DNA from: a virus
IMG/VR virus record: IMGVR_UViG_3300030451_000615
Coordinates: 1-23,679 of that record
Reading direction: 5' to 3' (one strand)
DNA length: 23,679 nucleotides
The notes under the pieces: model-generated
Seen by the model: the letters and a program-made list of their open reading frames with translations, nothing else
Database searches by the model: none
What the model was told of the DNA's origin: nothing
In this document: positions 1 to 6,747 of the stretch, in pieces
How positions within the stretch are numbered: position 1 is the stretch's first letter
How the letters are laid out: the number at the start of each line of letters is the position of its first letter
Made by a program: the position numbers and the translations under genes

Positions 1-602
1 CTAGCTATCTCTTTAGGATCATCCATCCAAGGATCAGCTGGAGGATTCTCTGGATAGTATCCTCTCTTATTAGTTCTCTCAAATGTTTTTCTAGGACCAG
101 CTAAGTCATCTCTCCACACATCAGACATCGTTTCTGGACGAGTACTAGTGTACTTCTTACCAGATCTTACAGCAGCTCTTTCAGCTCCTTCTTTAAGTGT
201 AGCTTTAGTAGCACCTGCTACTTTCCTGATACCTTTATCAGCAAGAATAGCTGTACCTAATCTAGTACCCCAGCCAGCAAAGCGAGGATCTAGATTAGGA
301 GTTAAAACACCACTAACATTCCTAGCACCTTCAGCTAGTCTATCTTCAGCCCAGCCAATACCTCTTAAGAGATCACCAGCTACAGGAGTATTACCTAAGA
401 CCCAACCTACACCTTCTACACCACGGATAGCTCCAGCTGTAGCAACACTGAAAGGGTTAAGATATTCCCAACCCTCTAGTGTTCTTTCATCTTGGTACCA
501 TCTACTAGCACCTGTTTCAATGGCATCAAGAAGTTTAGTACCATCATATACCCTATCGTCTTCTCTAGGGTTATAGTTAGGTACTCTTTTTTCTTCTTCC
601 AT
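1..602 (-). CDS. Hypothetical protein, C-terminus cut by window edge
   Basis: An open frame begins at an ATG at 602 and stays open through the left edge (200 codons visible). It starts MEEEKRVPNYNPRED and contains a Gly/Ala-rich, partly hydrophobic stretch at about residues 52-125 (for example VATAGAIRGVEGVGWVLGN), then a charged region ending PENPPADPWMDDPKEIA at the edge. It starts 2 bases after the stop of the 367-aa gene, so it is co-transcribed with it. I do not recognise the family. The amphipathic Gly/Ala stretch resembles the style of phage internal virion proteins, but that is only an impression. In T7 the large terminase follows the small terminase closely; this sequence shows no Walker motif in the visible part and is not that gene. 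Confidence 0.8.
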   Translation of the reverse strand, partial: MEEEKRVPNYNPREDDRVYDGTKLLDAIETGASRWYQDERTLEGWEYLNPFSVATAGAIRGVEGVGWVLGNTPVAGDLLRGIGWAEDRLAEGARNVSGVLTPNLDPRFAGWGTRLGTAILADKGIRKVAGATKATLKEGAERAAVRSGKKYTSTRPETMSDVWRDDLAGPRKTFERTNKRGYYPENPPADPWMDDPKEIA

Positions 603-604
603 GG

Positions 605-1708
605 CTAGTTCATATAATGTGGATTATCTTTATCATATAATGCACGTTGTCTTCTAGTTAATACACCTAATTGATCTCCAGCTTTTATAGTTCTACCACC
701 AACATAATAGTCATTACCTTTATGTATAGTTAATGCAGTTGAACCACCAGTTGATGTACGTATATCTGTACCACTACCAAACCAACCACCGCCACCATAT
801 ACTGTATCACCTGAAATAGATAAAGAAGAAGAAGATGAAGAATTTAAACTTCTAGTTTTTAATACTGAACCTTTATCTTTACTTTCTTGTGAACCACTAT
901 ATGTTGTATCTCCGAAGTGATCTGTTTTAACACCATACTCAGGATGATTTAATGTTTGTGGACCTTTTTTAGTTCTAGTATATGGGAGAATACCTAAAAG
1001 TTTTCCTCTCTTTGTAACTGTTGTACCTTCTTTTGCATCATAATAATCATCAACCCATCTTTCACTTGTAAATGGATTATCTGGACCCTCCTGATTTCTT
1101 AACCAAGACCTACCTCCTATTTGTAATGGATTTGCAACTCCTCCACCAGTTTTAGGTGATAAATCCCATCTTCCAAAATACTTCTCTAAGTTTGGATCAT
1201 TAGAATGTAAAACAGCCCACGGTACATTTTTCAGATCTTTACCAGTTAATTTAGGTACTGATAATGATTTTAATATCCATTTTTGATTCTCTTTTAATTC
1301 AGTTAAAGCTCCTTTTGCAGTAGGCATGCCTCTTACATGACCGCTTGAAATATGAGTACCAGATTTATTTACTTTAAAATTTTGTCTTCCCCAAGTCCAG
1401 TCTTTCAAAGAACCAATATGAAGACCTTGTGGTATATCATCTTGACCAAAATCAACAGTAACTCCTCCTCTTCCACCACTACTAATCTTTCCTGTATATT
1501 TTCTTCTAATAGCTAATATATAAGGATTATCTCCATCATAATTAATCCAAGCTTTAAGAGCTTTAGTTTTAGCTAAATTATATTTAGCTTTTCCTCTTTC
1601 AGTTTTTATATCAAAATTTTTTACATTAGCCATCTCTTCTATTGAAATTGCATAATCAATTGCTTTATTCACTAGATCGAGCTGCTTCTCCATTGAGTTT
1701 TTTGCCAT
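605..1708 (-). CDS. Hypothetical protein, 367 aa, Gly/Ser-rich C-terminal part
   Basis: The start chosen gives MAKNSMEKQLDLVNKAID; a second Met at residue 6 is an alternative. The first 70 residues are charged and look helical. The middle is rich in Gly, Trp and aromatic residues. Near the C-terminus there is a run of six serines, followed by a Gly-rich stretch (VYGGGGWFGSG), and the protein ends TRRQRALYDKDNPHYMN. No signal peptide or membrane segment is visible. It sits between the 89-aa basic protein (15-base gap) and the partial gene at the left edge (2-base gap), in the place where T7 would have lysis genes and the large terminase. I do not recognise the family; a virion-associated role is possible from position alone. 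Confidence 0.8.
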   Translation of the reverse strand: MAKNSMEKQLDLVNKAIDYAISIEEMANVKNFDIKTERGKAKYNLAKTKALKAWINYDGDNPYILAIRRKYTGKISSGGRGGVTVDFGQDDIPQGLHIGSLKDWTWGRQNFKVNKSGTHISSGHVRGMPTAKGALTELKENQKWILKSLSVPKLTGKDLKNVPWAVLHSNDPNLEKYFGRWDLSPKTGGGVANPLQIGGRSWLRNQEGPDNPFTSERWVDDYYDAKEGTTVTKRGKLLGILPYTRTKKGPQTLNHPEYGVKTDHFGDTTYSGSQESKDKGSVLKTRSLNSSSSSSLSISGDTVYGGGGWFGSGTDIRTSTGGSTALTIHKGNDYYVGGRTIKAGDQLGVLTRRQRALYDKDNPHYMN

Positions 1709-1723
1709 AGTTAAGTAAAGGGG

Positions 1724-1993
1724 TTATTTGCGTTTTGCACCACCACGGGCACGATTTTTCTTGGGTATTTCAAGCTTAAGACGATTACCTTTATGTGATA
1801 CGTCTTTACCACCTTTACCCATAATACCTAGCTCTCTACGTTTACGAGAGAGTAGCTTTCTGTACTTCTTCTTTGCAGGAGTACTATTAATCTTCTTTTG
1901 TTTTTTCTTCTGCTTCTCATAAGACTTCCTACCTTTAGCAGATTGGTAATATCTAGAAGTCTTGCCTGGGTTCTTAGCCCGTCTTGGAGCCAT
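1724..1993 (-). CDS. Small, very basic protein, 89 aa
   Basis: About 35 of 89 residues are Lys or Arg, spread along the whole length, with a central KKQKK block and a KKKYRKLLSRKRRELG segment. The C-terminal half contains GKGGKDVSHKGN and ends PKKNRARGGAKRK. The combination of a basic R/K stretch, a D-S-H motif and a terminal N-R-A-R segment recalls small basic proteins encoded beside terminase genes in many tailed phages, often listed as structural or DNA-binding. I could not confirm that from sequence alone. Its start overlaps the end of the small terminase by 20 bases, which suggests coupled translation. The charge makes binding to DNA or RNA the likeliest property; a packaging role is inferred from position. 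Confidence 0.8.
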   Translation of the reverse strand: MAPRRAKNPGKTSRYYQSAKGRKSYEKQKKKQKKINSTPAKKKYRKLLSRKRRELGIMGKGGKDVSHKGNRLKLEIPKKNRARGGAKRK

Positions 1994-2219
1994 ATAACCT
2001 CCGTTGAACTAATTCAGGGTCTACTTTAGGGAGGATTCTGTTGAGCTTATCCATAGGACTGCCCTCATAAGCAACGCCTGTTATGTCATTAGTCTTAAGC
2101 CAATCACAGGCTGCTTTTAAGTCTTGAGTAGTAGCCTCGCCACTACGAACCCTCTTAAGGAATTCGTTAGTGACAAGGTTATGTAACTCATCAAACTTCT
2201 CTTCTTTGGCTTTTGCCAT
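1974..2219 (-). CDS. Small terminase subunit (T7 gp18-like DNA packaging protein)
   Basis: This 81-aa protein matches the compact small-terminase type of T7-like marine phages. It has an N-terminal helix (FDELHNLVTNEFLKRVRSG, residues 9-27), then TTQDLKAACDWLKTNDITG (30-48) and a C-terminal VDPELVQRRLYG (66-77). The gp18 class recognises concatemeric genome DNA and hands it to the large terminase for packaging into procapsids. T7 gp18 is 89 aa, so the length fits. The ATG overlaps the stop of the preceding 51-aa gene by one base (TAATG), and the 3' end overlaps the basic 89-aa gene by 20 bases. The call rests on recognition of the family and on genome position after the fibres; a profile search against the T7 packaging protein family would confirm it. 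Confidence 0.75.
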   Translation of the reverse strand: MAKAKEEKFDELHNLVTNEFLKRVRSGEATTQDLKAACDWLKTNDITGVAYEGSPMDKLNRILPKVDPELVQRRLYGSKTG

Positions 2220-2374
2220 TATGTTAGTAGTTTCTTTTTAACAATTTCCAATGCCTGATCATCTAGTTTGTTATCAGTTCTAGCTACATAAGCTTCAAGT
2301 AAATCTACTACTAGCTTCTTAACTGAATCTGACTTCAAGAAGGCGAAAAGGATGGGCTTGATAATTAGGATCAT
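2219..2374 (-). CDS. Short hypothetical protein, 51 aa
   Basis: The frame runs from an ATG at 2374 to a TAA at 2219-2221 and translates as MILIIKPILFAFLKSDSVKK, then a helical, charged remainder ending EIVKKKLLT. The N-terminal dozen residues are hydrophobic with one Lys, too short and too polar for a clear membrane span. The stop overlaps the start of the small terminase by one base, a common sign of translational coupling, which supports it being real. I recall similar short proteins next to the small terminase in marine podoviruses, but no function is assigned. A minor lysis or membrane role cannot be excluded. Confidence 0.7.
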   Translation of the reverse strand: MILIIKPILFAFLKSDSVKKLVVDLLEAYVARTDNKLDDQALEIVKKKLLT

Positions 2375-2392
2375 TGTAATAGGGGATTAAGT

Positions 2393-2521
2393 TTAACGTC
2401 TGTCGAGTGTGCCACGTGTGGCTTTTGCTGAGAATTTCCCAGGAACCTTTGCTTCGACTTTAGGTTCTTCTTTTACTTCTTCTTTGGTGTCTTCGGACAC
2501 TGATACTTCTGCTTCTGCCAT
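2393..2521 (-). CDS. Short hypothetical protein, 42 aa, Glu/Lys-rich
   Basis: An ATG at 2521 opens a frame that begins MAEAEVSVSEDTKEEVKEEP and ends GKFSAKATRGTLDRR before a TAA at 2393-2395. The N-terminal half is acidic and Pro/Glu/Lys-rich, so it is probably disordered; the C-terminal tail is basic. The first 49 bases overlap the 3' end of the upstream secreted-protein gene in a different frame. A weak purine-rich site (GGAAA) lies just before the ATG. The overlap and the gap of 18 bases to the next gene fit the compact layout here. It is too short to be sure, but without it this stretch would be an unusually long gap. No function can be given. Confidence 0.5.
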   Translation of the reverse strand: MAEAEVSVSEDTKEEVKEEPKVEAKVPGKFSAKATRGTLDRR

Positions 2522-3078
2522 AGTTTCCAGTTCTTTTTAATAGGTTTACATTCTTCTTTTAATTTCTTTTCAACAGCTTTTTCTACATCTTTTTCCCATT
2601 TAGCTATTGGTACAACATCACTACACATATGACCTAGATCAGAATTAGGAAGTAGCATAAATCCTTTCTGTTGCAGTTCTGCACACTTTAAGACTCTAAC
2701 TAATTCATAGTCTAATCTCATCTTTTCTTCTTGTCTAGCTGCTATACTACGACATCTTCTCAACCCTTCACGGTCTAAAGGTATCATAAAGTTAATTTGA
2801 CCTCCCCAGTTTTCAGCTACAGTATAGTTCTGTTGCTGCATACTTCCACCTTCAATATCATATGGAGTTGTATGGTTTCCCATATAGAAAGGGGAGAATG
2901 TCATTGTAGCTCCATTACAGCTGATATTAGGACCGTAATGCTGTCTAGACGGTGCTCCATTATTCTGGAATTGTACCGCCTGATTGGTTACATTACCTGT
3001 CGCAGCTGCAACTGGATTACTAACATTCCTATCTCCTTCAGCACGGACTGGAGCTATTGAGAGAAGACTGATAAGGAT
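2473..3078 (-). CDS. Probable secreted/periplasmic protein, about 200 aa, start uncertain
   Basis: The C-terminal 200 residues of this frame look like a genuine protein. A signal-like stretch (YYGILISLLSIAPVRA, then E-G) is followed by NPVAAATGNVTNQAVQFQNN, SRQHYGPNISCNGATMTFSP and a charged, helical C-terminus ending CPKTPKKK. Six Cys fit an exported protein. I recognise this pattern from marine phages, always as an uncharacterised protein. The frame stays open far upstream (to 3417), but that part is Arg/Ser-rich and is the out-of-frame shadow of the 123-aa gene at 3054-3425, so it is not accepted. No ATG, GTG or TTG lies near the signal peptide; the 3078 boundary is the AUC codon at the head of the hydrophobic core and is a guess. 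The true start may lie a few codons further upstream, because the preceding Arg-rich residues would make a good n-region. Confidence 0.65.
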   Translation of the reverse strand: MLISLLSIAPVRAEGDRNVSNPVAAATGNVTNQAVQFQNNGAPSRQHYGPNISCNGATMTFSPFYMGNHTTPYDIEGGSMQQQNYTVAENWGGQINFMIPLDREGLRRCRSIAARQEEKMRLDYELVRVLKCAELQQKGFMLLPNSDLGHMCSDVVPIAKWEKDVEKAVEKKLKEECKPIKKNWKLWQKQKYQCPKTPKKK

Positions 3079-3425
3079 ACCGTAGTAGAAGTAACGTCGA
3101 TTTCTCTGTCTATTACTTCGACTGATAGTACCTGACTGGCTGCTCTTTCTACTATTTCTAGTGAGAAAGGATCTCCAGCTGTATGTAGTGTGTATACCGA
3201 ATCTGAATCGGCTAAACCTCCTGATGAGGCTGATGTATGAGTGATGTTTTCCCCACTCCATTTGTTTAATGCAGACCCATAGGTTGTCGTAGTTATTTCT
3301 TCTACAATCTCTTGAGTCGTTGTCGTTGTACTGTTCATCGAACCCTGGGTGAAATTCGGGGTTACTAATTCTGCTCTTGCTACCGTGGGTGATGCCAGTA
3401 AGAAGAGTACTAGCCATTTCTTCAT
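3054..3425 (-). CDS. Exported hypothetical protein, 123 aa, Thr/Ser-rich
   Basis: The protein starts with a clear signal peptide: MKKWLVLFLLASPTVARA with a probable cleavage after A18 (ARA before E). The mature part begins ELVTPNFTQGSMNSTTTTTQ and is rich in Thr, Ser and Val, ending TTVSLSVFSQ, probably mostly beta-strand. No catalytic motif is visible. Its ATG overlaps the stop of the 93-aa membrane protein gene by four bases. Its 3' end overlaps the next secreted-protein frame by about 25 bases. I associate this pair of exported proteins with marine cyanophages, where both lack an assigned function. A role in the periplasm during late infection, or on the virion, is only inferred. Confidence 0.8.
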   Translation of the reverse strand: MKKWLVLFLLASPTVARAELVTPNFTQGSMNSTTTTTQEIVEEITTTTYGSALNKWSGENITHTSASSGGLADSDSVYTLHTAGDPFSLEIVERAASQVLSVEVIDREIDVTSTTVSLSVFSQ

Positions 3426-3703
3426 GTCTTTGGTTTTTCCTTTTTTCCGTTACCGTTACCAGTAGTTAAGCCGAATGTAGCTAAAGCCCCAGTAAAGATA
3501 CTGGCAGGGAAAGTTATATCACCACCTGGGCTTTTCTTAATCATTGGTATTTCTACATAGTTCAATGTAATAATAAAGCCACTCCATACCACAACACCAA
3601 GTCTAACAAATGTACCTAATATTTGTATTTGGTGTTCTTGGTCTTCTGCAGCATCTTTTAATTTTCCGAAGAATCCTTTTTCTTCTTTCGCTTTTGCTTC
3701 CAT
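3422..3703 (-). CDS. Membrane protein, 93 aa (holin candidate)
   Basis: The N-terminus is charged (MEAKAKEEKGFFGKLKDAAEDQEHQ). A hydrophobic segment follows at about residues 28-48 (ILGTFVRLGVVVWSGFIIT), then KKSPGGD and a second, weaker hydrophobic segment at 64-80 (FPASIFTGALATFGLTTG), with a basic tail KKEKPKT. Two short membrane spans, a small size and a charged C-terminus fit a holin. In T7 the holin gene (17.5) lies between the tail fibre and the small terminase, the same interval as here. The similarity is of shape and position, not of sequence, so the holin call is an inference. The gene overlaps its upstream neighbour by 46 bases and its downstream neighbour by four. Confidence 0.8.
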   Translation of the reverse strand: MEAKAKEEKGFFGKLKDAAEDQEHQIQILGTFVRLGVVVWSGFIITLNYVEIPMIKKSPGGDITFPASIFTGALATFGLTTGNGNGKKEKPKT

Positions 3704-4044
3704 TTATCAATCTTATCTTGTAGGAATTTCTGTAGTTTTTTCTTTATTTGATTAAAGAAAGGCGTAGCTAGAGTGGTAGTTGCTACAGCTGCTACAGCTG
3801 CATAGGTAGCAGTAGCTACTACTTCTGCAGTGGGTAGAGGTAACTGTATATCTAATACAGGTAACTGTACGCTAGGAGCAGTTGGTTGTTCTTCTTTAGC
3901 CTCTGCCTCTACCCCTTCAGGAGCCTCCAGATCACTTGGAGGGATCACCATAGGGGTATACCCAGGAATACGAGCTTCAGGCGGCTTAAACTCGACTTGC
4001 ATTGTAGGTAGAGACTTAGGAGTTTTAGGTATCCTTATTTGCAA
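3658..4044 (-). CDS. Proline-rich protein with one membrane segment and basic tail
   Basis: The first 70 residues are Pro-rich and probably extended (PEARIPGYTPMVIPPSDLE). An Ala/Thr/Val hydrophobic segment follows at about 73-97 (AEVVATATYAAVAAVATTT), and the tail is strongly basic (KKKLQKFLQDKIDKWKQKRKKKK), so it would sit on one side of a membrane with the Lys-rich end free. The start used is a TTG at 4044, overlapping the upstream gene by 20 bases. An ATG at residue 15 (position 4002) is the main alternative and would remove the overlap. No ribosome binding site decides between them. Similar proteins occur in marine phages without known function; a lysis or virion role is possible. Confidence 0.7.
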   Translation of the reverse strand: MQIRIPKTPKSLPTMQVEFKPPEARIPGYTPMVIPPSDLEAPEGVEAEAKEEQPTAPSVQLPVLDIQLPLPTAEVVATATYAAVAAVATTTLATPFFNQIKKKLQKFLQDKIDKWKQKRKKKKDSSEN

Positions 4045-4306
4045 TTAAGAATGCTTTGTAATCTGCTTTGACTTGTGTAGTCCATGCAGCATTGCAGATT
4101 GCCTGAACATCTGCGTCCTCGCCCGATATGCTTGTTTCAACTAGGTTATCACTTGCATCAAGTGTTCCTGGTACTAATACTTTTCTATGAAAGGAACGAG
4201 TAAGTTCTTTACCATCTTCTTTGATGACGGTTGCAGTTCTTACCTGTACGTTCCATTTATTGACGACCTCTATTTTGTCGTTCTCTAATGTTTTTGTTAT
4301 TGCCAT
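4025..4306 (-). CDS. Hypothetical protein, 93 aa
   Basis: The protein begins MAITKTLENDKIEVVNKWNV and reads as a mostly beta N-terminal half (VQVRTATVIKEDGKELTRSF) followed by a helical C-terminal part (DVQAICNAAWTTQVKADYKA). No signal peptide, membrane segment or catalytic motif is visible. A GGAG sequence lies about 11 bases before the ATG. It is the first gene after the last fibre-like protein, with a 65-base gap that is one of the longer ones in this part. I do not know its function; such short proteins beside fibre genes are sometimes fibre accessory or assembly factors, but nothing here shows that. Confidence 0.75.
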   Translation of the reverse strand: MAITKTLENDKIEVVNKWNVQVRTATVIKEDGKELTRSFHRKVLVPGTLDASDNLVETSISGEDADVQAICNAAWTTQVKADYKAFLIANKDT

Positions 4307-4371
4307 TTAGGGAAATTCTCCGAATTAAACAGGTTTATGGCTTAGTTTTAAGACGTGCTAACGGTCTAAAT

Positions 4372-5394
4372 TTATGGAACTATATAACTTACAGAAAAGG
4401 ACAATACAGAAGTATTATTAAAATTCCCTTCACCACAATTTACAAGGTAATCCCAATTAGTATGTATTCGCCTTACGACCATACTTGTACCATTTACGGA
4501 TGTCCATAATGTAAGAGGAGCATCTAAATCCATGTCTGCAAAATAACCAATTGAAGCAGAACCTTTACCCCCATTATTAGTGTCTGGAGTAAAAGGTAGT
4601 CCTTCTACTCTTGCAACACCTGTAGCACTACCTTTTGAAGTTAATTTAATATAAACACTACAATTAACTAGCCTTCCTATCTTTGTATAATGCCCAGTAG
4701 TTGTATCTGCTCCTGCTGTGTCATAAGTAATACCAGTATTAGATTGACCAAAACTTAGGCTAGGAGTGAATGTGCCTTCTTCATACGAGTCTAACGTCTC
4801 ACTTGTCATTCCTGCTGCATTTGTCTGAGAATCAGCAAAGTTAATACCGTGACCAGTACCGCCTATAACTAGATCACCGTCATTTATTTTTACGTTTCCA
4901 CCTGATTCGATACGCAATCTTTCTGCTGGAGTTCCTGCTGATGCAGTTCTAAATGTTATAACTCCATCGTCTTTGTTTGTTGTGTCACTACCTGTTTCAA
5001 GAATAATATTTGCAACTGTTGTACCATTCCACATTCCTCTAATGTTGCCGAGAAATTGATCTGAACCACTCCTGTTTATATCAAAAGTGAGGGCAGGATA
5101 GGTGTCACCTGTGTCTTTAAAAGTTAAACCGTCAAGATTTGATGCTGGATGTATCTCTAATAGATCGCTAGGACTAGATGTGTTTATACCTAAATTAGTC
5201 CCATCAAAGGTAAGATTTGCCTCACCGTTTAGACCACCTGATCCATCTCCTGTAACGACTCTATTGTTTCCGTCATTAGCAAGGGTTGGCTTCGCTGTGT
5301 TAGCCGTTCTTTCTGTATTTATGGCATTAGCTAATTTATCTGTAGTGACAGCATCATCAGCTAGACCTGTTGTTTTTACTTGTGTTAATGCCAT
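4372..5394 (-). CDS. Tail fibre / receptor-binding protein, 340 aa
   Basis: The N-terminus (MALTQVKTTGLADDAVTTDKLANAIN) carries the same decapeptide-type motif as the shaft of the large fibre at 8294-10462. A middle part (residues about 45-180) has the pattern TFDGTNLGINTSSPSDLLEI found in phage fibre and appendage proteins. The C-terminal domain begins at a LDSYEEGTFTP motif and contains YTKIGRLV, a signature also seen in the 210-aa protein at 6748-7380, so the two share a receptor-binding fold. The start overlaps the stop of the 56-aa gene by one base (TAATG). It is expected to be trimeric and to sit on the tail, binding the host surface. The receptor cannot be told from sequence. Confidence 0.8.
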   Translation of the reverse strand: MALTQVKTTGLADDAVTTDKLANAINTERTANTAKPTLANDGNNRVVTGDGSGGLNGEANLTFDGTNLGINTSSPSDLLEIHPASNLDGLTFKDTGDTYPALTFDINRSGSDQFLGNIRGMWNGTTVANIILETGSDTTNKDDGVITFRTASAGTPAERLRIESGGNVKINDGDLVIGGTGHGINFADSQTNAAGMTSETLDSYEEGTFTPSLSFGQSNTGITYDTAGADTTTGHYTKIGRLVNCSVYIKLTSKGSATGVARVEGLPFTPDTNNGGKGSASIGYFADMDLDAPLTLWTSVNGTSMVVRRIHTNWDYLVNCGEGNFNNTSVLSFSVSYIVP

Positions 5395-5564
5395 TAGTCT
5401 GCTGCCTCCGCTGTGTTACCTTCTGCTACCCATTCTAAATACTCTTGGTAGTCTCTGTTTTCTGCATCAAATGGGATGCTAATTTTTAATTTAGAATTAG
5501 AATTTTTAAGAACTGAACTAACCTCACCTGTCATTTTATCTTTTATTAATTTATATAATGCCAT
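5394..5564 (-). CDS. Short fibre-associated protein, 56 aa
   Basis: An ATG at 5564 opens a frame beginning MALYKLIKDKMTGEVSSVLK, continuing ISIPFDAENRDYQEYLEWVA and ending EGNTAEAAD before TAA at 5394-5396. The IPFD...N.DYQEYLEWVAEGN pattern is one I associate with short segments that accompany phage tail proteins. The stop overlaps the next fibre gene by one base, and the start lies 2 bases after the stop of the fibre gene at 5567. Tight spacing on both sides supports it as a real gene. It might be a fibre assembly or capping factor; this is an inference from position. Confidence 0.75.
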   Translation of the reverse strand: MALYKLIKDKMTGEVSSVLKNSNSKLKISIPFDAENRDYQEYLEWVAEGNTAEAAD

Positions 5565-5566
5565 AG

Positions 5567-6745
5567 TTAAAGCTCCGCATCGAAAACAAAATAATCAGTA
5601 CTAGAAGAACCTCTTCTTATCATACAAGCTTCTCCTCCTGTTCCAGAGGCATCATCTCCATTCCAAATCTGTGCCCCATTAGAACCACTTTGATTAGCAC
5701 CTAGTACCCAATTGTTTATAAAATCAACAGACCCACTACTATAAACATTATAACCATCTGTTAGATCACTAGTTAATAATGTTGGTTTTGATCTCATTGT
5801 AACTGGAAATGCAATACGACTATAAACCGAAGAACTATTGTAATAAGTACCTATAGCGAGAGTAGCGTATTGACCACAATTAGGAGTAATAAGGTTAAAA
5901 CAATACCTTTGACACCTAGCTAATTCATCACCATAGGTTCTATGTTCAAAATCAGTGGCAACGTCTCCAGCTTCTACCTGAAGCCCTGTCACCTCAAAAG
6001 TTGCGTTAGCTGTACCAGTCCAATCTTGTGCAAAGTTAGGTAGTCGAGTCCCACTTACAAAAGAAGCCCATGAACCTGTGGAAGTTCCTGCGTCTGTATA
6101 ATTAGTACCCCAATCAACTGCAATATTAATATTAAGTCCAGCTGTATTATCATTATTGATAGTTACATTAGAATCACCAGGCGTTGTAAAGCTTACTTTC
6201 TTCCAAGTATTCGCTGCTAATGTATACGAATGGATATAAACTTTATTAGTACCACCTTTTGACCTTAGCCAAATATAATAGGTACCAGCTACACTAGACT
6301 TTGCCCAAAAAGAGACTGTAATATAAGAAGATGCAGAAGTATGAATCCAAGCATTAACATCTTGTCCTTCAATTCTGTATTGAATTTCTCTATAAGCACC
6401 TTCCGAACTTGATGCACTAGTATTAGTTAGTTTAAAACTATATTTAAAACCTTTTTCCCATGGTCCTGTATCAGAAGAGGATAAAGCATTTCGTTCTTGT
6501 TGACATGTTCCTCCTGAACGGTTGCAAACCATACGATCAACAGTATGAACTCCATCATCAGTAGAAGTGCTCGTACTTCTTTGTGCGATTCTCATATCGC
6601 CATTTATATTGATGCGTCTGTTACTTAGATTATTAGTAATCTTTGCTGTACATTCTCCTATAGCAGCTGTACCGTCTGCAGCCAACGTAATCGCATCACT
6701 TGATGCTCCTGTATGGCGTATTGTGTTTACTTTTAATTGGCTCAT
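5567..6745 (-). CDS. Tail fibre / tip protein with carbohydrate-binding-like domain, 392 aa
   Basis: The N-terminus (MSQLKVNTIRHTGASSDAIT) is a short attachment segment used by many phage tail proteins. It is followed at about 40-60 by NNLSNRRININGDMRIAQRS, a common start of a tip domain. Residues about 85-260 read as a beta-sandwich with the spacing of carbohydrate-binding modules (YITVSFWAKSS, NTWKKVSFTTPG), ending in FEVTGLQVEAGDVATDFEHR and YGDELARCQRYC, a motif widespread in phage tail proteins. The last 110 residues form a separate tip domain with no motif I recognise. It is probably a virion adhesin. Glycan binding is inferred from the beta-sandwich pattern, not shown. Confidence 0.8.
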   Translation of the reverse strand: MSQLKVNTIRHTGASSDAITLAADGTAAIGECTAKITNNLSNRRININGDMRIAQRSTSTSTDDGVHTVDRMVCNRSGGTCQQERNALSSSDTGPWEKGFKYSFKLTNTSASSSEGAYREIQYRIEGQDVNAWIHTSASSYITVSFWAKSSVAGTYYIWLRSKGGTNKVYIHSYTLAANTWKKVSFTTPGDSNVTINNDNTAGLNINIAVDWGTNYTDAGTSTGSWASFVSGTRLPNFAQDWTGTANATFEVTGLQVEAGDVATDFEHRTYGDELARCQRYCFNLITPNCGQYATLAIGTYYNSSSVYSRIAFPVTMRSKPTLLTSDLTDGYNVYSSGSVDFINNWVLGANQSGSNGAQIWNGDDASGTGGEACMIRRGSSSTDYFVFDAEL

Positions 6746-6747
6746 AA

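Noticed and set aside
148-576. Plus-strand open frame of 142 codons
   Set aside because: It lies entirely opposite the partial minus-strand gene and is rich in Ser, Pro and Leu, as antisense shadows are; no gene in the window runs on the plus strand.
3079-3417. N-terminal 113 residues of a long open frame from 3417 to 2473
   Set aside because: This part is the out-of-frame reading of the 123-aa gene with a clean signal peptide at 3054-3425; it is Arg/Ser-rich and unlike a protein. Only the part after about 3078 is accepted.
4307-4371. Possible terminator in the 65-base gap after the 340-aa fibre gene
   Set aside because: Only a weak TTAGAC/GTCTTAA inverted repeat is present with no GC-rich stem or T-run on the transcribed strand.
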